Positions 55,345 through 64,000 are shown, numbered from the stretch's first letter. The stretch is 64,000 nucleotides of DNA from Vibrio hangzhouensis (GCF_900107935.1 NZ_FNVG01000004.1:186001-250000), one strand, 5' to 3'. Made by a program: numbers and translations. The notes: a model not told the origin generated them from the letters alone.

Positions 55345-55421
55345 CTGGCAAAAGGTAACCCTCTTGAGGCCTACAAATAGCCGGGACGCTGATTGGAACT
55401 TGAACAATACATTGGGCCTAC

Positions 55422-55450
55422 TGCACCTCACATTTGTGGGGTGCATTTTT
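55422..55450 (+). terminator. terminator of HlyD operon
   Basis: TGCACCTCAC/GTGGGGTGCA stem (one G-T pair) with loop ATTT, followed by five T. Confidence 0.7.
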
Positions 55451-55590
55451 GTCTACATCATTCGCTTGAAATTTCAATCCATACCTATTCGTTTTACTTA
55501 TATCTGCTAACTTAGCACTATTTCAATTAAACGTTACCTTGTGCCCGCTTTCGATTAGAAGAGCATTGAATACAAATAAGGTAATTAGAA

Positions 55591-56274
55591 ATGAAAAAGA
55601 CAGCAATCATTGTTGCAATTGCATCTGCGTTCTCAGTAAACGCAATCGCAAACGGTTTGTCTGGTGGTATTGAGCTGGATGCAAAGTTTGGCGACAACGG
55701 TCAAAAACTTTATGAGACCAGTAACGGTTCTGGTATGAAAGCCTTTGTCGGTTATGAAGGATTTGGACTTTCTGCAAAGCGTAAAGCAAACTTCGAGAAC
55801 GAATACAATCTTAGCTACCAGCACGACTTCGACCATGTCTGGGTAAAAGGTGAATACGAGTTTGCCGATAAGAAAAGCGTACATGGCAACTATAACGACC
55901 AGAATAAATTTGGCGTAACAGTTGGCGGAAACGTAGCGGATCTATTCGATACCTCTCTTCGTTTGCGCAAAGACACCGAGCTCAACTCGGGTAACGGCAC
56001 TCACCGAAGCGATATCTATCGTTTTGACTTGGCTGCAGGCAAGCAAGTAACGGACCGTACGCACCTAAATGCTAAGCTCGTTGGTCAAAAGGAAAATACC
56101 AGAGAAAAAATCAGTGGTGATCAAGGTAAAGACACAATTTACAATGTTGAATTGCGTGCGACGTTTACCGCTATCGATAACTTCATTCCTTATGTCGAAA
56201 TTGGTAACGAAGGTCAGTTTGGTGACGACAAGCGCAACACCTACGGCAAAGTTGGCGTTGTACTTCCATTCTAA
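55591..56274 (+). CDS. outer-membrane beta-barrel porin (KdgM-like)
   Basis: 227 residues with a Sec signal (MKKTAIIVAIASAFSVNAIA). A run of amphipathic strands follows, ending YGKVGVVLPF with terminal Phe. About 12 strands and the size resemble monomeric oligogalacturonate-type porins (KdgM, 230-240 residues). Substrate unknown. Ribosome site near TAAGG. It is isolated, with no polysaccharide lyase genes close by. Confidence 0.7.
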   Translation: MKKTAIIVAIASAFSVNAIANGLSGGIELDAKFGDNGQKLYETSNGSGMKAFVGYEGFGLSAKRKANFENEYNLSYQHDFDHVWVKGEYEFADKKSVHGNYNDQNKFGVTVGGNVADLFDTSLRLRKDTELNSGNGTHRSDIYRFDLAAGKQVTDRTHLNAKLVGQKENTREKISGDQGKDTIYNVELRATFTAIDNFIPYVEIGNEGQFGDDKRNTYGKVGVVLPF

Positions 56275-56417
56275 CCAACACATCGGTTAATTGGGCACAA
56301 GATATTCGACGGAATGAATATCTTATCTGTAGTAACTCATACTCGATATTACACATCCACTCGGGTAGTCACTACTAGATCGTACAAGTCGACCTGCCGA
56401 TATTGGAACTCACAATT

Positions 56418-56634
56418 GGACAAAAGCAATCTAGTCTCCATTTTTTTAACATCCCCCAGAATTCCGTCATACTCACGCAAGTGAGGATCTCCTAAAGCGC
56501 ATAGCTAACTGAAAAATAATGACTACGTCGCGTAAATTGCGTTCACAGCGCGCTGAATGAGATCCCCTTTTTCAAGGGGATGACAGGGTTATTTTTTAGG
56601 TTTAGAAACAAGAAATGGGGCAGATCTGAGTTAG
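56418..56634. repeat. long direct repeat, copy 1 (about 217 bp)
   Basis: About 90% identical to 58198-58413 in the same orientation. Contains CTCAC-GCAA-GTGAG, a central TGACTACGTCGCGTAAATT block and ATCCCC-N-GGGGAT. Its two ends form an imperfect inverted repeat (CCGTCAT...GGATCTC against GAGATCC...ATGAC), so it is itself MITE- or REP-like. Confidence 0.85.
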
Positions 56635-56832
56635 CCCTCACGCCTTTCCATCTGACTGCATCACGACAGTGCAATAGCTTGCCCTTATGGGCGTGCAGCA
56701 CTGCTCGCAGACCAATGAAGTAAGCAAGTCAAAGTAGAAAAATGAGACTTCGTAAACGCCCTAAAGTAAAGAGTTGGGCTAACCTTACAGTTTGTTATCC
56801 TAAGCGTTTTTAGTTAGCAACGGAGTTCTTTC

Positions 56833-58017
56833 ATGAGCAATGGTCCAATCATCGTATCTCCCGAAAGCAGTGTTCAGAGGCTTCAACGAGTCGAGTTGCA
56901 AGCAACAGGTATCTACGATGAGAAGTGGTTACAGCAACTTATCTTTGCTAACGCTGACCTATTACCCTTTTATGAGATTGATGCTGACTATACCGGTGCG
57001 GTACCAGTGTGTATGGAGCTTGTCACTAAGTCGGGTCGAGTGGACTGCATCTATGTGACGCCAACGGGCCGATTGGTCATCGCGGAAACCAAACTCTATC
57101 GAAACCCTCAATCTCGTAGAGAAGTGATTGGGCAAATACTCGATTACGCTAAAGACTTGATGAATTGGAGCTACGACGAACTTGATACTAAAGTTTGTGC
57201 AGTTAATGGTGGTCTATCGCTTTTTGAATTGGTTGAGGCGGGTGGCCATGAAGTATTAGAAGCCTCATTCATTGATATGGTCCAGCGAAACCTCTCAAGA
57301 GGCCGTTTCTTATTATTGGTAGTGGGCGATGGTATTCGAGAAGGGGCTTTTGAGATAAAGGACTTTCTTAATACCCATGCATCAATGGAGTTTTCCTTTG
57401 CCATGGTTGAGGTACAGATCTTCCACATGTCAGGTGAACAGCTGCTCGTGAATCCTCAAGTGATGCACAAAACTGAAATTATTGAGCGCCGAGTGATTTC
57501 GATTAATCAGGTAAGTAGTGAAGTTACTGAGAAACTGGAATCCACCAACGAGCAAAATGAATCAGCCACAAACAAAAGTTCTGGCCAATCCTATGAGTAT
57601 TGGAGTGCATTGCTTGATTATCTTGAGCTTGAAGACACTAACGTTAGGTTACCAACCCCTTCGACTCAGGGGCACTTATGGTTCGAGTTACCACCAAGGG
57701 CGCACAATAGTTGGATAACAACTTACCGCTCTAAACCCAATGAGGTGGGCGTCTTTGTGAAATTCAGAAATGACGCACTTGGGCAATACTTGTTTGAGTA
57801 TCTGTCTGATAGGCGAGAATCATTGATGCCACTATTGCCAGAGGGCACTCAGTTTGTGCCAGATAAGCTAAAAATCTCGCTACCCGCAATCTCTCTTGAC
57901 TGGCAGAATGAAGAGTCTTGGAAAGAAGCGTTTGACTTCTACCAGTTGCGTTTAAATCAAATCTACCCCGTCGTTAAACCTTTGCTGCTGCAAGCGCTCA
58001 ATGCGTATGAAAATTAA
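56833..58017 (+). CDS. PD-(D/E)XK-type nuclease-like protein between direct repeats
   Basis: 394 residues. The N-terminal domain (about 28-215) has a restriction-endonuclease-like pattern: D71 in RVDCIY, E85-T-K87 in VIAETKLYR, and Q101xxxY105 (QILDYA) as in RecB/Cas4 relatives. A low-complexity linker (about 230-255) joins a C-terminal alpha/beta domain (YEYWSALLDYLE...). No methylase or partner is adjacent. It may be a stand-alone defence or DNA-repair protein carried on a repeat-bounded insert; function is inferred. GGAG precedes the ATG. Confidence 0.68.
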   Translation: MSNGPIIVSPESSVQRLQRVELQATGIYDEKWLQQLIFANADLLPFYEIDADYTGAVPVCMELVTKSGRVDCIYVTPTGRLVIAETKLYRNPQSRREVIGQILDYAKDLMNWSYDELDTKVCAVNGGLSLFELVEAGGHEVLEASFIDMVQRNLSRGRFLLLVVGDGIREGAFEIKDFLNTHASMEFSFAMVEVQIFHMSGEQLLVNPQVMHKTEIIERRVISINQVSSEVTEKLESTNEQNESATNKSSGQSYEYWSALLDYLELEDTNVRLPTPSTQGHLWFELPPRAHNSWITTYRSKPNEVGVFVKFRNDALGQYLFEYLSDRRESLMPLLPEGTQFVPDKLKISLPAISLDWQNEESWKEAFDFYQLRLNQIYPVVKPLLLQALNAYEN

Positions 58018-58197
58018 CGGCGTTTAGAACCATAAAGTGGGCAAAAAATAAAAGCATAAGGTGATAGTCCTCAGACTTACTAGGCACTACATAGATAAGG
58101 AAAGTAGGTCAAACTACCCCACTGTGATTTTTGAGGTTGAGCGTCACTTGCACATAATGGGGCATTTCTGCGTTACATTCCCCCTCGGCACGTCTCT

Positions 58198-58413
58198 GGA
58201 CAGAAGCAATATAGTCTCCTTTTTTTTAACATCTCCCAGAATACCGTCATCCTCACGCAAGTGAGGATCTCATAAAGCGCGTAGCTAATTGAAAAATAAT
58301 GACTACGTCGCGTAAATTACGTTCACAACACGCGGTATGAGATCCCCTTTTTCAAGGGGATGACGGGGTTATTTTTTGGTTTAAAAACAAGAAATGGGGC
58401 AGAACTGATTTAG
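58198..58413. repeat. long direct repeat, copy 2 (about 216 bp)
   Basis: Second copy of the element at 56418-56634. The two enclose the nuclease-like gene and about 380 bp of flanking non-coding DNA. Confidence 0.85.
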
Positions 58414-58710
58414 GGCAACCTGTCAGATATGGTCACATCGAGTAAACAAAACTGACAGGTTACGTTCAGACTAATTCATCTTATCCTAACTCAGCAAATC
58501 CCCTTCCCGTCTTATTTTTTCAGCGCATTCAAATTCCAGACATCTTTATTACTCCCTATCTGGCTCACCTGAATCCAGCCCCAGCCTCAGCCTCAGCCTC
58601 AGTGTGATTCAGCCTCATAAGGTCCAGTCCATTTGCCTTATTTCATAAATAAAACAAAGCCCCACACTCGTTTAAGCATGGGGCCTGAAAATTACTCGAT
58701 GTGCGTTGTA
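58414..58710. other. intergenic region with inverted repeat and hexamer tract
   Basis: AACCTGTCAG (58417-58426) and CTGACAGGTT (58452-58461) form a 10-bp inverted repeat. A CCTCAG-type hexamer is repeated about four times near 58575-58605. No gene seen. Confidence 0.4.
58651..58684 (-). terminator. terminator of glycine-zipper gene
   Basis: GCCCCA/TGGGGC stem with a 14-nt loop. TTTGTTTT follows on the minus strand. Confidence 0.65.
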
Positions 58711-59031
58711 TTACCAACCATCATCAATAGCAGAATCGATAATAGCGTCTTCGACGATAGCATCTTCATAATCCGATATCACCGCCTCCTCGACAATCGC
58801 ATCGCCAATGAGCGCATCGCACTCTGCTTCATCATATGCGCCATCTATGACACCTGCGGCGCCACCAATCATAGCGCCGGTTTTCGCATCCCCCGCCATA
58901 GCGCCAACAACGCCACCGACAACCGCACCTTCAACCGCATCGGTGACCACATTGCCAGGCTCGCAGGGATGATAAGCCATAGCAGACGAAGCGGAAAATA
59001 TTAGCGCACAACCTAGTAGTGTTGATTTCAT
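58711..59031 (-). CDS. exported glycine-zipper protein with acidic tail
   Basis: 106 residues. The signal peptide ends near SSAMA. A glycine-zipper membrane-inserting segment follows (VEGAVVGGVVGAMAGDAKTGAMIGGAAGV), then a strongly acidic tail of D/E/A/I repeats (VEEAVISDYEDAIVEDAIIDS). GAGG precedes the ATG at 59031. Glycine-zipper proteins sit in the outer membrane or periplasm; this one's role is unknown. Confidence 0.78.
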   Translation of the reverse strand: MKSTLLGCALIFSASSAMAYHPCEPGNVVTDAVEGAVVGGVVGAMAGDAKTGAMIGGAAGVIDGAYDEAECDALIGDAIVEEAVISDYEDAIVEDAIIDSAIDDGW

Positions 59032-59310
59032 AGTAACCTCAATATGTATGGATGCCTCCCTGCACCTCCCAAAATGTAGGTTGAACTGTAGCGTCAATCG
59101 CAAATAGCACGAAAATAGCTACTATCTTGTTTTCAAATATATGAAACAGTTTCCGGTCTGCCACTTGCTTCTGATAAGGCGCCGCTATTGAGGTATTCGC
59201 ACACTCGATAATACTCACCAAGATTGCTAATAGGTCATCTACTTACTCAATTGTTATTAAAAAAATGGCGGCGTAATATCCTCACAATTAATAATGAATG
59301 GGTGACTGAC

Positions 59311-62300
59311 ATGTTTAAAATGTTCATCGAACGACCTAAGTTTGCAATCGTTATTGCACTTTTGATCTCCCTTATTGGCGCAATATCCGCCGCCAACTCT
59401 CCCATCGGAAGGTACCCGGATGTGGCTCCGGTTACAGTGGAAGTTCGAACGTTTATGGATGGAGCCAGTGCCGATGTAATGGCGAAGTCAGTTGCCCCGG
59501 AAATTGAAAAACAAGTCAATGGCGTCGCTGGAATGGAGTACATGAAATCCACCAGTGGTGCTGATGGTACCTACACATTAGAGGTGGTATTTGAAAGCGG
59601 TACCGATTCTGATAAAGCGGTCAATCTGGTTCAGAACCGTGTTAACTTGGCGCTGCCCGAATTACCTGGTGACGTGATGCGAAATGGCGTTCAGGTAGAA
59701 AAGCTCTCCAACGGTTTAATGTTGGGGATTTCCATCACCGATCCATCTGGTGACGCCTCTGCAATCGAAATCAGTGCCTTTTCTGGTGGTCCGTTAAAAG
59801 AAAAGATACAACGTATCAATGGCGTATCCAAAGTCGATGTCCTGGGTGAGAAAAAGTACTCGATTCGTGTCTGGCTCAACCCCGACAAAATGAAGCACTA
59901 CTCCATCAACGTTGACGATATTAGTGACGCTATTGCGACTCAAAACAAAATCGCTTCAGCTGGCAGTTTAGTTGACGACCGTCTGGAATTCCCAATTACC
60001 GTCGATGGAGGCCTGGAAAGCCCGGAGCAATTTGGACAGATTGTCGTTCGGTCAGACGAACTGGGTAAGACAATCTATCTGAAAGATGTCGCGAACATTG
60101 AGCTGGGAAGCGAAATATACACTGCGAATGCGTACGGAGAAAACGCGAATGGTGCGGTGCTTTTCATCTATAAAACACCTGAAGCCAATGCCATGACGGT
60201 TGCTTCCCAGATCAAAGCACTACTGGACGAGCCCGGTCCATATCAAATCAAAACCGTCTACGATGCCACCACATTCATTGACGGTGCTATATACAATGTT
60301 CTGGAAACCCTGGTTCTGGCGGTAGCTATTGTCTCGCTGGTAACGCTTGTCTTTATGCAAAACGTCCGATTAACGCTGATTACCGTAACGGCTATTCCGG
60401 TTTCCCTTATCGGGACATTCGCCGTGATGAGTGGTCTGGGCATTCAAATTAACATTATCTCCATGTTCGGATTAGTAATGGCGATTGGTATCGTGGTCGA
60501 CGCTGCGATCATTGTGATTGAGAATGCGGAGCACCAACTGCACGAACATCCGGATATGACGGTGAAAGAAGCCATATCTAAAGCACTTGAGATTACCTTT
60601 TCGCCCATTATCGCTTCCATGTTAGTGCTGCTCGCCGTTTTCACTCCTTCTCTTTTCATCCCTGGTATGGCGGGCACAATCTACTCCGAATTTGGCATTG
60701 TACTGTGCGCCTCGGTGGTTGTATCAACACTGGTCGCCCTGTCGTTAACGCCCGCTTTGTGCGCGTTATTTATGAAGCCACCAAGAAAAAACGTAGTCGC
60801 AAAATCTGTCGAGTGGGTGATCACACAAAAGATTCGTGCCTTTACCGGCTTAGCATGGACGGCCACTCGTCTGCCATTGCTGACCATATTGCTTCTGGCT
60901 GGCGGACTTTATCTATCCGTAGAGCGCGGCGCGACGCTGCCAACCGGGCTATTACCTGAAGAAGATACCAGCGCGGTCTTCGTTGTTGGTAGTTTTCCTC
61001 AAGGTACAGCGCTGGCGAAAACGGATGAATATCTGGCTCAGCTAACTGAACAACTGAATGCGCTTCCCGGTGTGACCACCAGCGTTGAAGCATCCGGCTT
61101 CAACCTCCTGACCAACACGGCAGAGATGAGCAGTTTTATGATGCTTCTCTCTTTGGATAATATGGAAGCAAGAGCCGCATCTGACACTGAGATCACAGAA
61201 CAAGTCAACCAGGTGCTGGCCGCTAACACAGACATTCAGGCATTTGCGTTCAAACCACCCGTTATTCCTGAACTTGGCATGGTTGATGGCGTGAACTTTG
61301 TGTTGTTGGCGCCTGAGCTATCCCCTAAAGAACTCTATGAACTTACTCAACAATTCAATTCTCGTCTGATGGAAGATGAACGAGTCGGTCTGGCAATGGG
61401 GCTGTTTGAAGTCTCTAAGCCGTCAGTAAAACTGAACATTAAGCGAGATGACCTTCTTAAATATGGCGTCACCTTTGCTGAGGTGGTCGAAGGCATGCAG
61501 ACACACTTTGGCGGCAGCTACATTAATACTTTCAACATGAACGGCCGAAACTATAAAGTCATGGTACAAAATGATCCTAAGTTCCGTCTTGATCCCGAAG
61601 CTCTGAAAAAAACTGGCCTGTCCAAACCTAACGGCACTCGTATTACCTATGAAAAGCTGTTCGATGTGGAACAAATCAAAGTACCTAACTTCATCACTCG
61701 TTATAACGCAGAGCAAGGGGTCTTTATTGATGTCATTCCAACCGTCGCAACCGGGCAAGCTATCGCAGCGATTCAGGAATTAGCCGATGAGTTGGGTTAC
61801 CGGGTGGAGTTCACCGGTGCAGCGAAAGAAGAAGTGAGCGCTGGTAACACCGTCGCTGTTGTAATGGGACTGGCGATGCTGGTGACCTTCTTGGTGCTTG
61901 TGGCACAATATGAATCCTGGCTAATTCCTCTGGCCATCATGCTGACAGTACCCACTGCCGTTATCGGTATTGTTGAAGGTGTCATTCATATCAACGGCAA
62001 CATCAATATTCTGACTCAACTTGCCGCCATTCTGTTGATTGGGATGACCGTCCGAAATGCGATTTTGATCGTCGAATTTGCCAAAACACTGCGAGATGAA
62101 GGTGAGTTAACCATCAAACAAGCGGCGGTACAGGCCCTTCGCCTGAGAGCCCGTGCGGTGTTCATGACCGCGTTCTCATTCGGCGTCGGACTCATTCCTC
62201 TGATGCTGGCCTCTACGGTAGGTTCTGGTGGTCAGCAGGCGCTGGGATGGGCATCATTTGGCGGTATAGTGTCAGCAACCTTCATCGGCTGCATTATGGC

Positions 62301-62358
62301 CAGCGTCTTTTTTGTCCTTATCCAGCAGCTTCGTGAACAATTTAAACCCGTTCACTAA
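59311..62358 (+). CDS. RND-family permease without adaptor gene, altered proton relay
   Basis: 1015 residues from the ATG at 59311, with AcrB-like topology and 12 transmembrane segments. Unlike the pump at 49260, the TM4 Asp pair is Asp397-Ala398 (IGIVVDAAIIVIEN) and the TM10 lysine is Arg915 ([11 protein letters not shown]). In AcrB numbering these are D408A and K940R. No MFP or TolC gene is adjacent. It may use a distant adaptor, a different coupling, or be impaired; the frame itself is intact. Confidence 0.9.
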   Translation: MFKMFIERPKFAIVIALLISLIGAISAANSPIGRYPDVAPVTVEVRTFMDGASADVMAKSVAPEIEKQVNGVAGMEYMKSTSGADGTYTLEVVFESGTDSDKAVNLVQNRVNLALPELPGDVMRNGVQVEKLSNGLMLGISITDPSGDASAIEISAFSGGPLKEKIQRINGVSKVDVLGEKKYSIRVWLNPDKMKHYSINVDDISDAIATQNKIASAGSLVDDRLEFPITVDGGLESPEQFGQIVVRSDELGKTIYLKDVANIELGSEIYTANAYGENANGAVLFIYKTPEANAMTVASQIKALLDEPGPYQIKTVYDATTFIDGAIYNVLETLVLAVAIVSLVTLVFMQNVRLTLITVTAIPVSLIGTFAVMSGLGIQINIISMFGLVMAIGIVVDAAIIVIENAEHQLHEHPDMTVKEAISKALEITFSPIIASMLVLLAVFTPSLFIPGMAGTIYSEFGIVLCASVVVSTLVALSLTPALCALFMKPPRKNVVAKSVEWVITQKIRAFTGLAWTATRLPLLTILLLAGGLYLSVERGATLPTGLLPEEDTSAVFVVGSFPQGTALAKTDEYLAQLTEQLNALPGVTTSVEASGFNLLTNTAEMSSFMMLLSLDNMEARAASDTEITEQVNQVLAANTDIQAFAFKPPVIPELGMVDGVNFVLLAPELSPKELYELTQQFNSRLMEDERVGLAMGLFEVSKPSVKLNIKRDDLLKYGVTFAEVVEGMQTHFGGSYINTFNMNGRNYKVMVQNDPKFRLDPEALKKTGLSKPNGTRITYEKLFDVEQIKVPNFITRYNAEQGVFIDVIPTVATGQAIAAIQELADELGYRVEFTGAAKEEVSAGNTVAVVMGLAMLVTFLVLVAQYESWLIPLAIMLTVPTAVIGIVEGVIHINGNINILTQLAAILLIGMTVRNAILIVEFAKTLRDEGELTIKQAAVQALRLRARAVFMTAFSFGVGLIPLMLASTVGSGGQQALGWASFGGIVSATFIGCIMASVFFVLIQQLREQFKPVH

Positions 62359-62372
62359 ACCATGTCATCAAA

Positions 62373-62396
62373 CCAGAGCCTCCATCGAGGCTCTGG
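62373..62396 (+). terminator. hairpin after second RND gene
   Basis: A perfect 10-bp stem CCAGAGCCTC/GAGGCTCTGG with loop CATC, 14 bp after the stop. Confidence 0.55.
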
Positions 62397-62595
62397 ATTG
62401 ATAAAAAGTAGCGGTTCAGAGCACAGCTTGTAGGTGTTTACCATGGTTTGAACACACTTTCATCCATGCTAAAAACTGATGGATACCAACTCGCACCAGT
62501 TACCAAAGAACCAGACAATACGATTCTAAAGAAACAACTTTCAATCGCACCTTGATTAATGGACTAATCATCAATCCCTGTTAAACGAGGTAACC

Positions 62596-62745
62596 ATGAA
62601 ATTCTTTCTCATTCAAAACGGCGCACACCGCTTTGTCACCGATAACCAAGGCTTCCAACAAATGTGTGGTGAAGGCTGGTATGTCGTTGATGTAACCGTA
62701 GCTCCTTGCTATAAGTCCGCAGTTCGTCTGTTTGCTGATTCCTGA
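62596..62745 (+). CDS. 49-residue small protein
   Basis: ATG at 62596 with CGAGGTAAC upstream. MKFFLIQNGAHRFVTDNQGF... ends VRLFADS, with two Cys. It is followed after 11 bp by another small gene. The size and tandem layout recall the small ORFs of filamentous vibriophages, but no other phage gene is present. Function unknown. Confidence 0.5.
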   Translation: MKFFLIQNGAHRFVTDNQGFQQMCGEGWYVVDVTVAPCYKSAVRLFADS

Positions 62746-62756
62746 AGGCTGCAAAA

Positions 62757-62900
62757 ATGGACGCATTACACCCAATAGAGTATTGCCTGATTGATGACCC
62801 TTCGGATTGGCTAGTGATCGCTATTTCGGCCTTGCTTGTGGCCTTATGGTACGAACGAAAAAGAGTAAGAGACGCTTTTGCTAGTGATAACTCAAATTAA
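62757..62900 (+). CDS. 47-residue small membrane protein
   Basis: ATG at 62757, AAGGCTGC upstream. One membrane helix (WLVIAISALLVALWY) is followed by a basic stretch ERKRVRDAF. Tandem with the 49-residue ORF. Possibly a remnant of a filamentous phage module; unproven. Confidence 0.45.
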   Translation: MDALHPIEYCLIDDPSDWLVIAISALLVALWYERKRVRDAFASDNSN

Positions 62901-62943
62901 AGAGCGTACGCTCAGGAACATCATCCATCCTGGGCGTAATGTC

Positions 62944-63825
62944 TTACATAGTCGCCCTTTTGAATGACGACACAGAGAAGCCGGTCACCAGCATGGTGCC
63001 ACTGATGACCAGTAAGGTACCGACTATCGTATTCGCACCTATCGGCTCGCCCAGAAACAAATTTCCCCACAGGATACCGAACATAGGAATCAGGAAAGTT
63101 ACTGACAGAGCTGACGAAGGACCGATATCAGTAACAAGCCTGAAGTAGAGCAAATAGGCGGCGCCAGTGCAAACCACACCCAACAGAACTACGGAGATCC
63201 AAACGTCTTGAGTCGGAACTTCTCTCATGGGCACAAAAGGAATCAGCGGTAGCACAATCAAACACGCGGCCCACATACTGCCGTGTGCATTATTAAACGC
63301 CGGAACCGAGGGCGCATTCCTGGCATAATTGGTCGCAATTCCGTAGCAGCAAGCAGCCATCACGCCAGCAACAATCGGTAAAGTCGCTTCCTCACCAATT
63401 CGCATCGCGTCCCACCCCACCAGCACCGCCACGCCCACAACCCCAATCAGCAGCCCTAATGCACCACGTTTAGTTAACGGAGTCTTGGTCCAGAATACAC
63501 CGATTACGGCTCCCCATATTGCTGCGGTTGAATTGAGTATCGACAAAGTAGAAGCGTTAAGGGTCTGTGCCGCGTAAGCAAACAACAAAAAAGGTAAAGC
63601 GGTATTAAACAGACCGATGATAAAAAAGTGACGAGTATGTTTGGTGAATTCCAGTTTTTTCTTAAGATAGAAACTAACGGCGAGCAAAGCCAGTGCGGCA
63701 AAAAACACTCTCGCCTCAATCAGCACAGCGGGGCCCAGCACATTTGCCCCTATACGCATAAACAGAAATGATCCGCCCCAAATTGAGGCGAGTAGAATCA
63801 GTCGGAGAAAGCTTGCCAAATCCAT
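62944..63825 (-). CDS. DMT/EamA-family transporter
   Basis: A 293-residue membrane protein with ten helices in two EamA repeats (LLASIWGGSFLFMRIGANVLGP at the start; LSVTFLIPMFGILWGNLFLGEPIG in repeat 2). Probable exporter of metabolites. Unrelated in detail to the DMT carrier at 17.6 kb. Confidence 0.87.
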   Translation of the reverse strand: MDLASFLRLILLASIWGGSFLFMRIGANVLGPAVLIEARVFFAALALLAVSFYLKKKLEFTKHTRHFFIIGLFNTALPFLLFAYAAQTLNASTLSILNSTAAIWGAVIGVFWTKTPLTKRGALGLLIGVVGVAVLVGWDAMRIGEEATLPIVAGVMAACCYGIATNYARNAPSVPAFNNAHGSMWAACLIVLPLIPFVPMREVPTQDVWISVVLLGVVCTGAAYLLYFRLVTDIGPSSALSVTFLIPMFGILWGNLFLGEPIGANTIVGTLLVISGTMLVTGFSVSSFKRATM

Positions 63826-63925
63826 CGGTCTATCTTTTGTTATCTTGGTTTGCCTCTACTGTGCGCCATAGACTTTTAAAGCACAACCCCCACTTAGGTC
63901 TTATTTGGATTAGGGTTCCGAAAAT

Positions 63926-63955
63926 GGCTGGGCAAGCGCATCAACTAACCCAGCC
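63926..63955 (-). terminator. terminator of the partial barrel gene
   Basis: GGCTGGG/CCCAGCC stem with a 16-nt loop, followed by ATTTT on the minus strand. Confidence 0.5.
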
Positions 63956-63962
63956 CTTTAAA

Positions 63963-64000
63963 TTAGTACTTAAAAGACACCCCGAACTGCACTGCTTTTT
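63963..64000 (-). CDS. 3' end of an outer-membrane barrel protein gene (partial)
   Basis: The minus-strand frame entering from the right edge ends ...AVQFGVSFKY and a TAA at 63963. Alternating hydrophobic residues and a terminal aromatic are typical of the last strand of outer-membrane beta-barrels. Only 11-12 codons are visible, so the family cannot be named. Confidence 0.5.
   Translation of the reverse strand, partial: KAVQFGVSFKY

Noticed and set aside
58575..58605. CRISPR-like repeat tract
   Set aside because: It is a short tandem hexamer (CCTCAG), without spacers or cas genes. No CRISPR array exists in the window.
48087..62358. The adaptor at 48087 as partner of the RND permease at 59311
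   Set aside because: It has its own permease 9 bp downstream and lies 10 kb away; shared use is possible but unsupported.

Overview
The window looks like a chromosome of a marine gamma-proteobacterium of the Vibrio type, probably the second chromosome. The run deoD - DUF523 - photolyase - Lpp lipoprotein - DEAD helicase - pstSCAB resembles a block I recall from Vibrio chromosome II. That is from memory, not a search. VPR/VCR-like integron attC sites, a TorYZ-type TMAO reductase, RND pumps and a class II J-protein fit the same assignment. The DNA is all bacterial, densely coded and of moderate GC. I see no plasmid or prophage core.

Left part (1-17.6 kb): a CcoN-like oxidase subunit with its own cytochrome c runs off the left edge. 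It is followed by a YjjG nucleotidase, an MFS carrier and a complete phosphate-uptake operon pstS-(hairpin)-pstC-pstA-pstB with Pho-box-like sequence. Next come a DEAD-box helicase, the Lpp lipoprotein and a head-to-tail overlapping operon of TudS-like DUF523/DUF1722 protein, MerR regulator, photolyase and L,D-transpeptidase. A CRP-type promoter precedes deoD. A single-copy DDE-transposase-like gene follows.

Middle part (17.6-39.8 kb): transport and anaerobic respiration or fermentation. It holds a DMT carrier, a DUF3302/HlyD pair, torY-torZ, a periplasmic glutathione peroxidase, a zinc-finger-less DnaJ, glgC, and a glycyl-radical enzyme with its activase. The last two stand opposite a GntR regulator and a fructose-family PTS EIIABC. 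The two outward promoters share near-identical 14-bp operators and FNR-like boxes, so this is probably one anaerobic PTS-fed pathway of unknown substrate. A DUF1989/LysR locus and a YghU-type GST follow. The GST has a 24-bp palindromic operator whose core recurs 10 kb away at a TetR gene.

39.8-43.4 kb is a small, AT-rich integron-cassette cluster without an integrase. All cassettes are on the minus strand: HExxH protein, SnoaL-like protein, LysE exporter, GNAT acetyltransferase and a 44-residue membrane peptide. Two attC sites are recognisable and others are degraded.

Right part (43.5-64 kb): a CurA-like reductase with LysR, an NfsB nitroreductase, Usp, and TetR followed by an MFP-RND efflux pair. 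Then come tRNA-Leu(GAG), a second small-membrane-protein/HlyD pair and a beta-barrel porin. A PD-(D/E)XK-like nuclease gene lies between two ~217-bp direct repeats. The segment continues with a glycine-zipper protein, an RND permease with no adaptor and altered proton-relay residues, two tiny ORFs and a DMT carrier. The 3' end of an outer-membrane barrel gene runs off the right edge.
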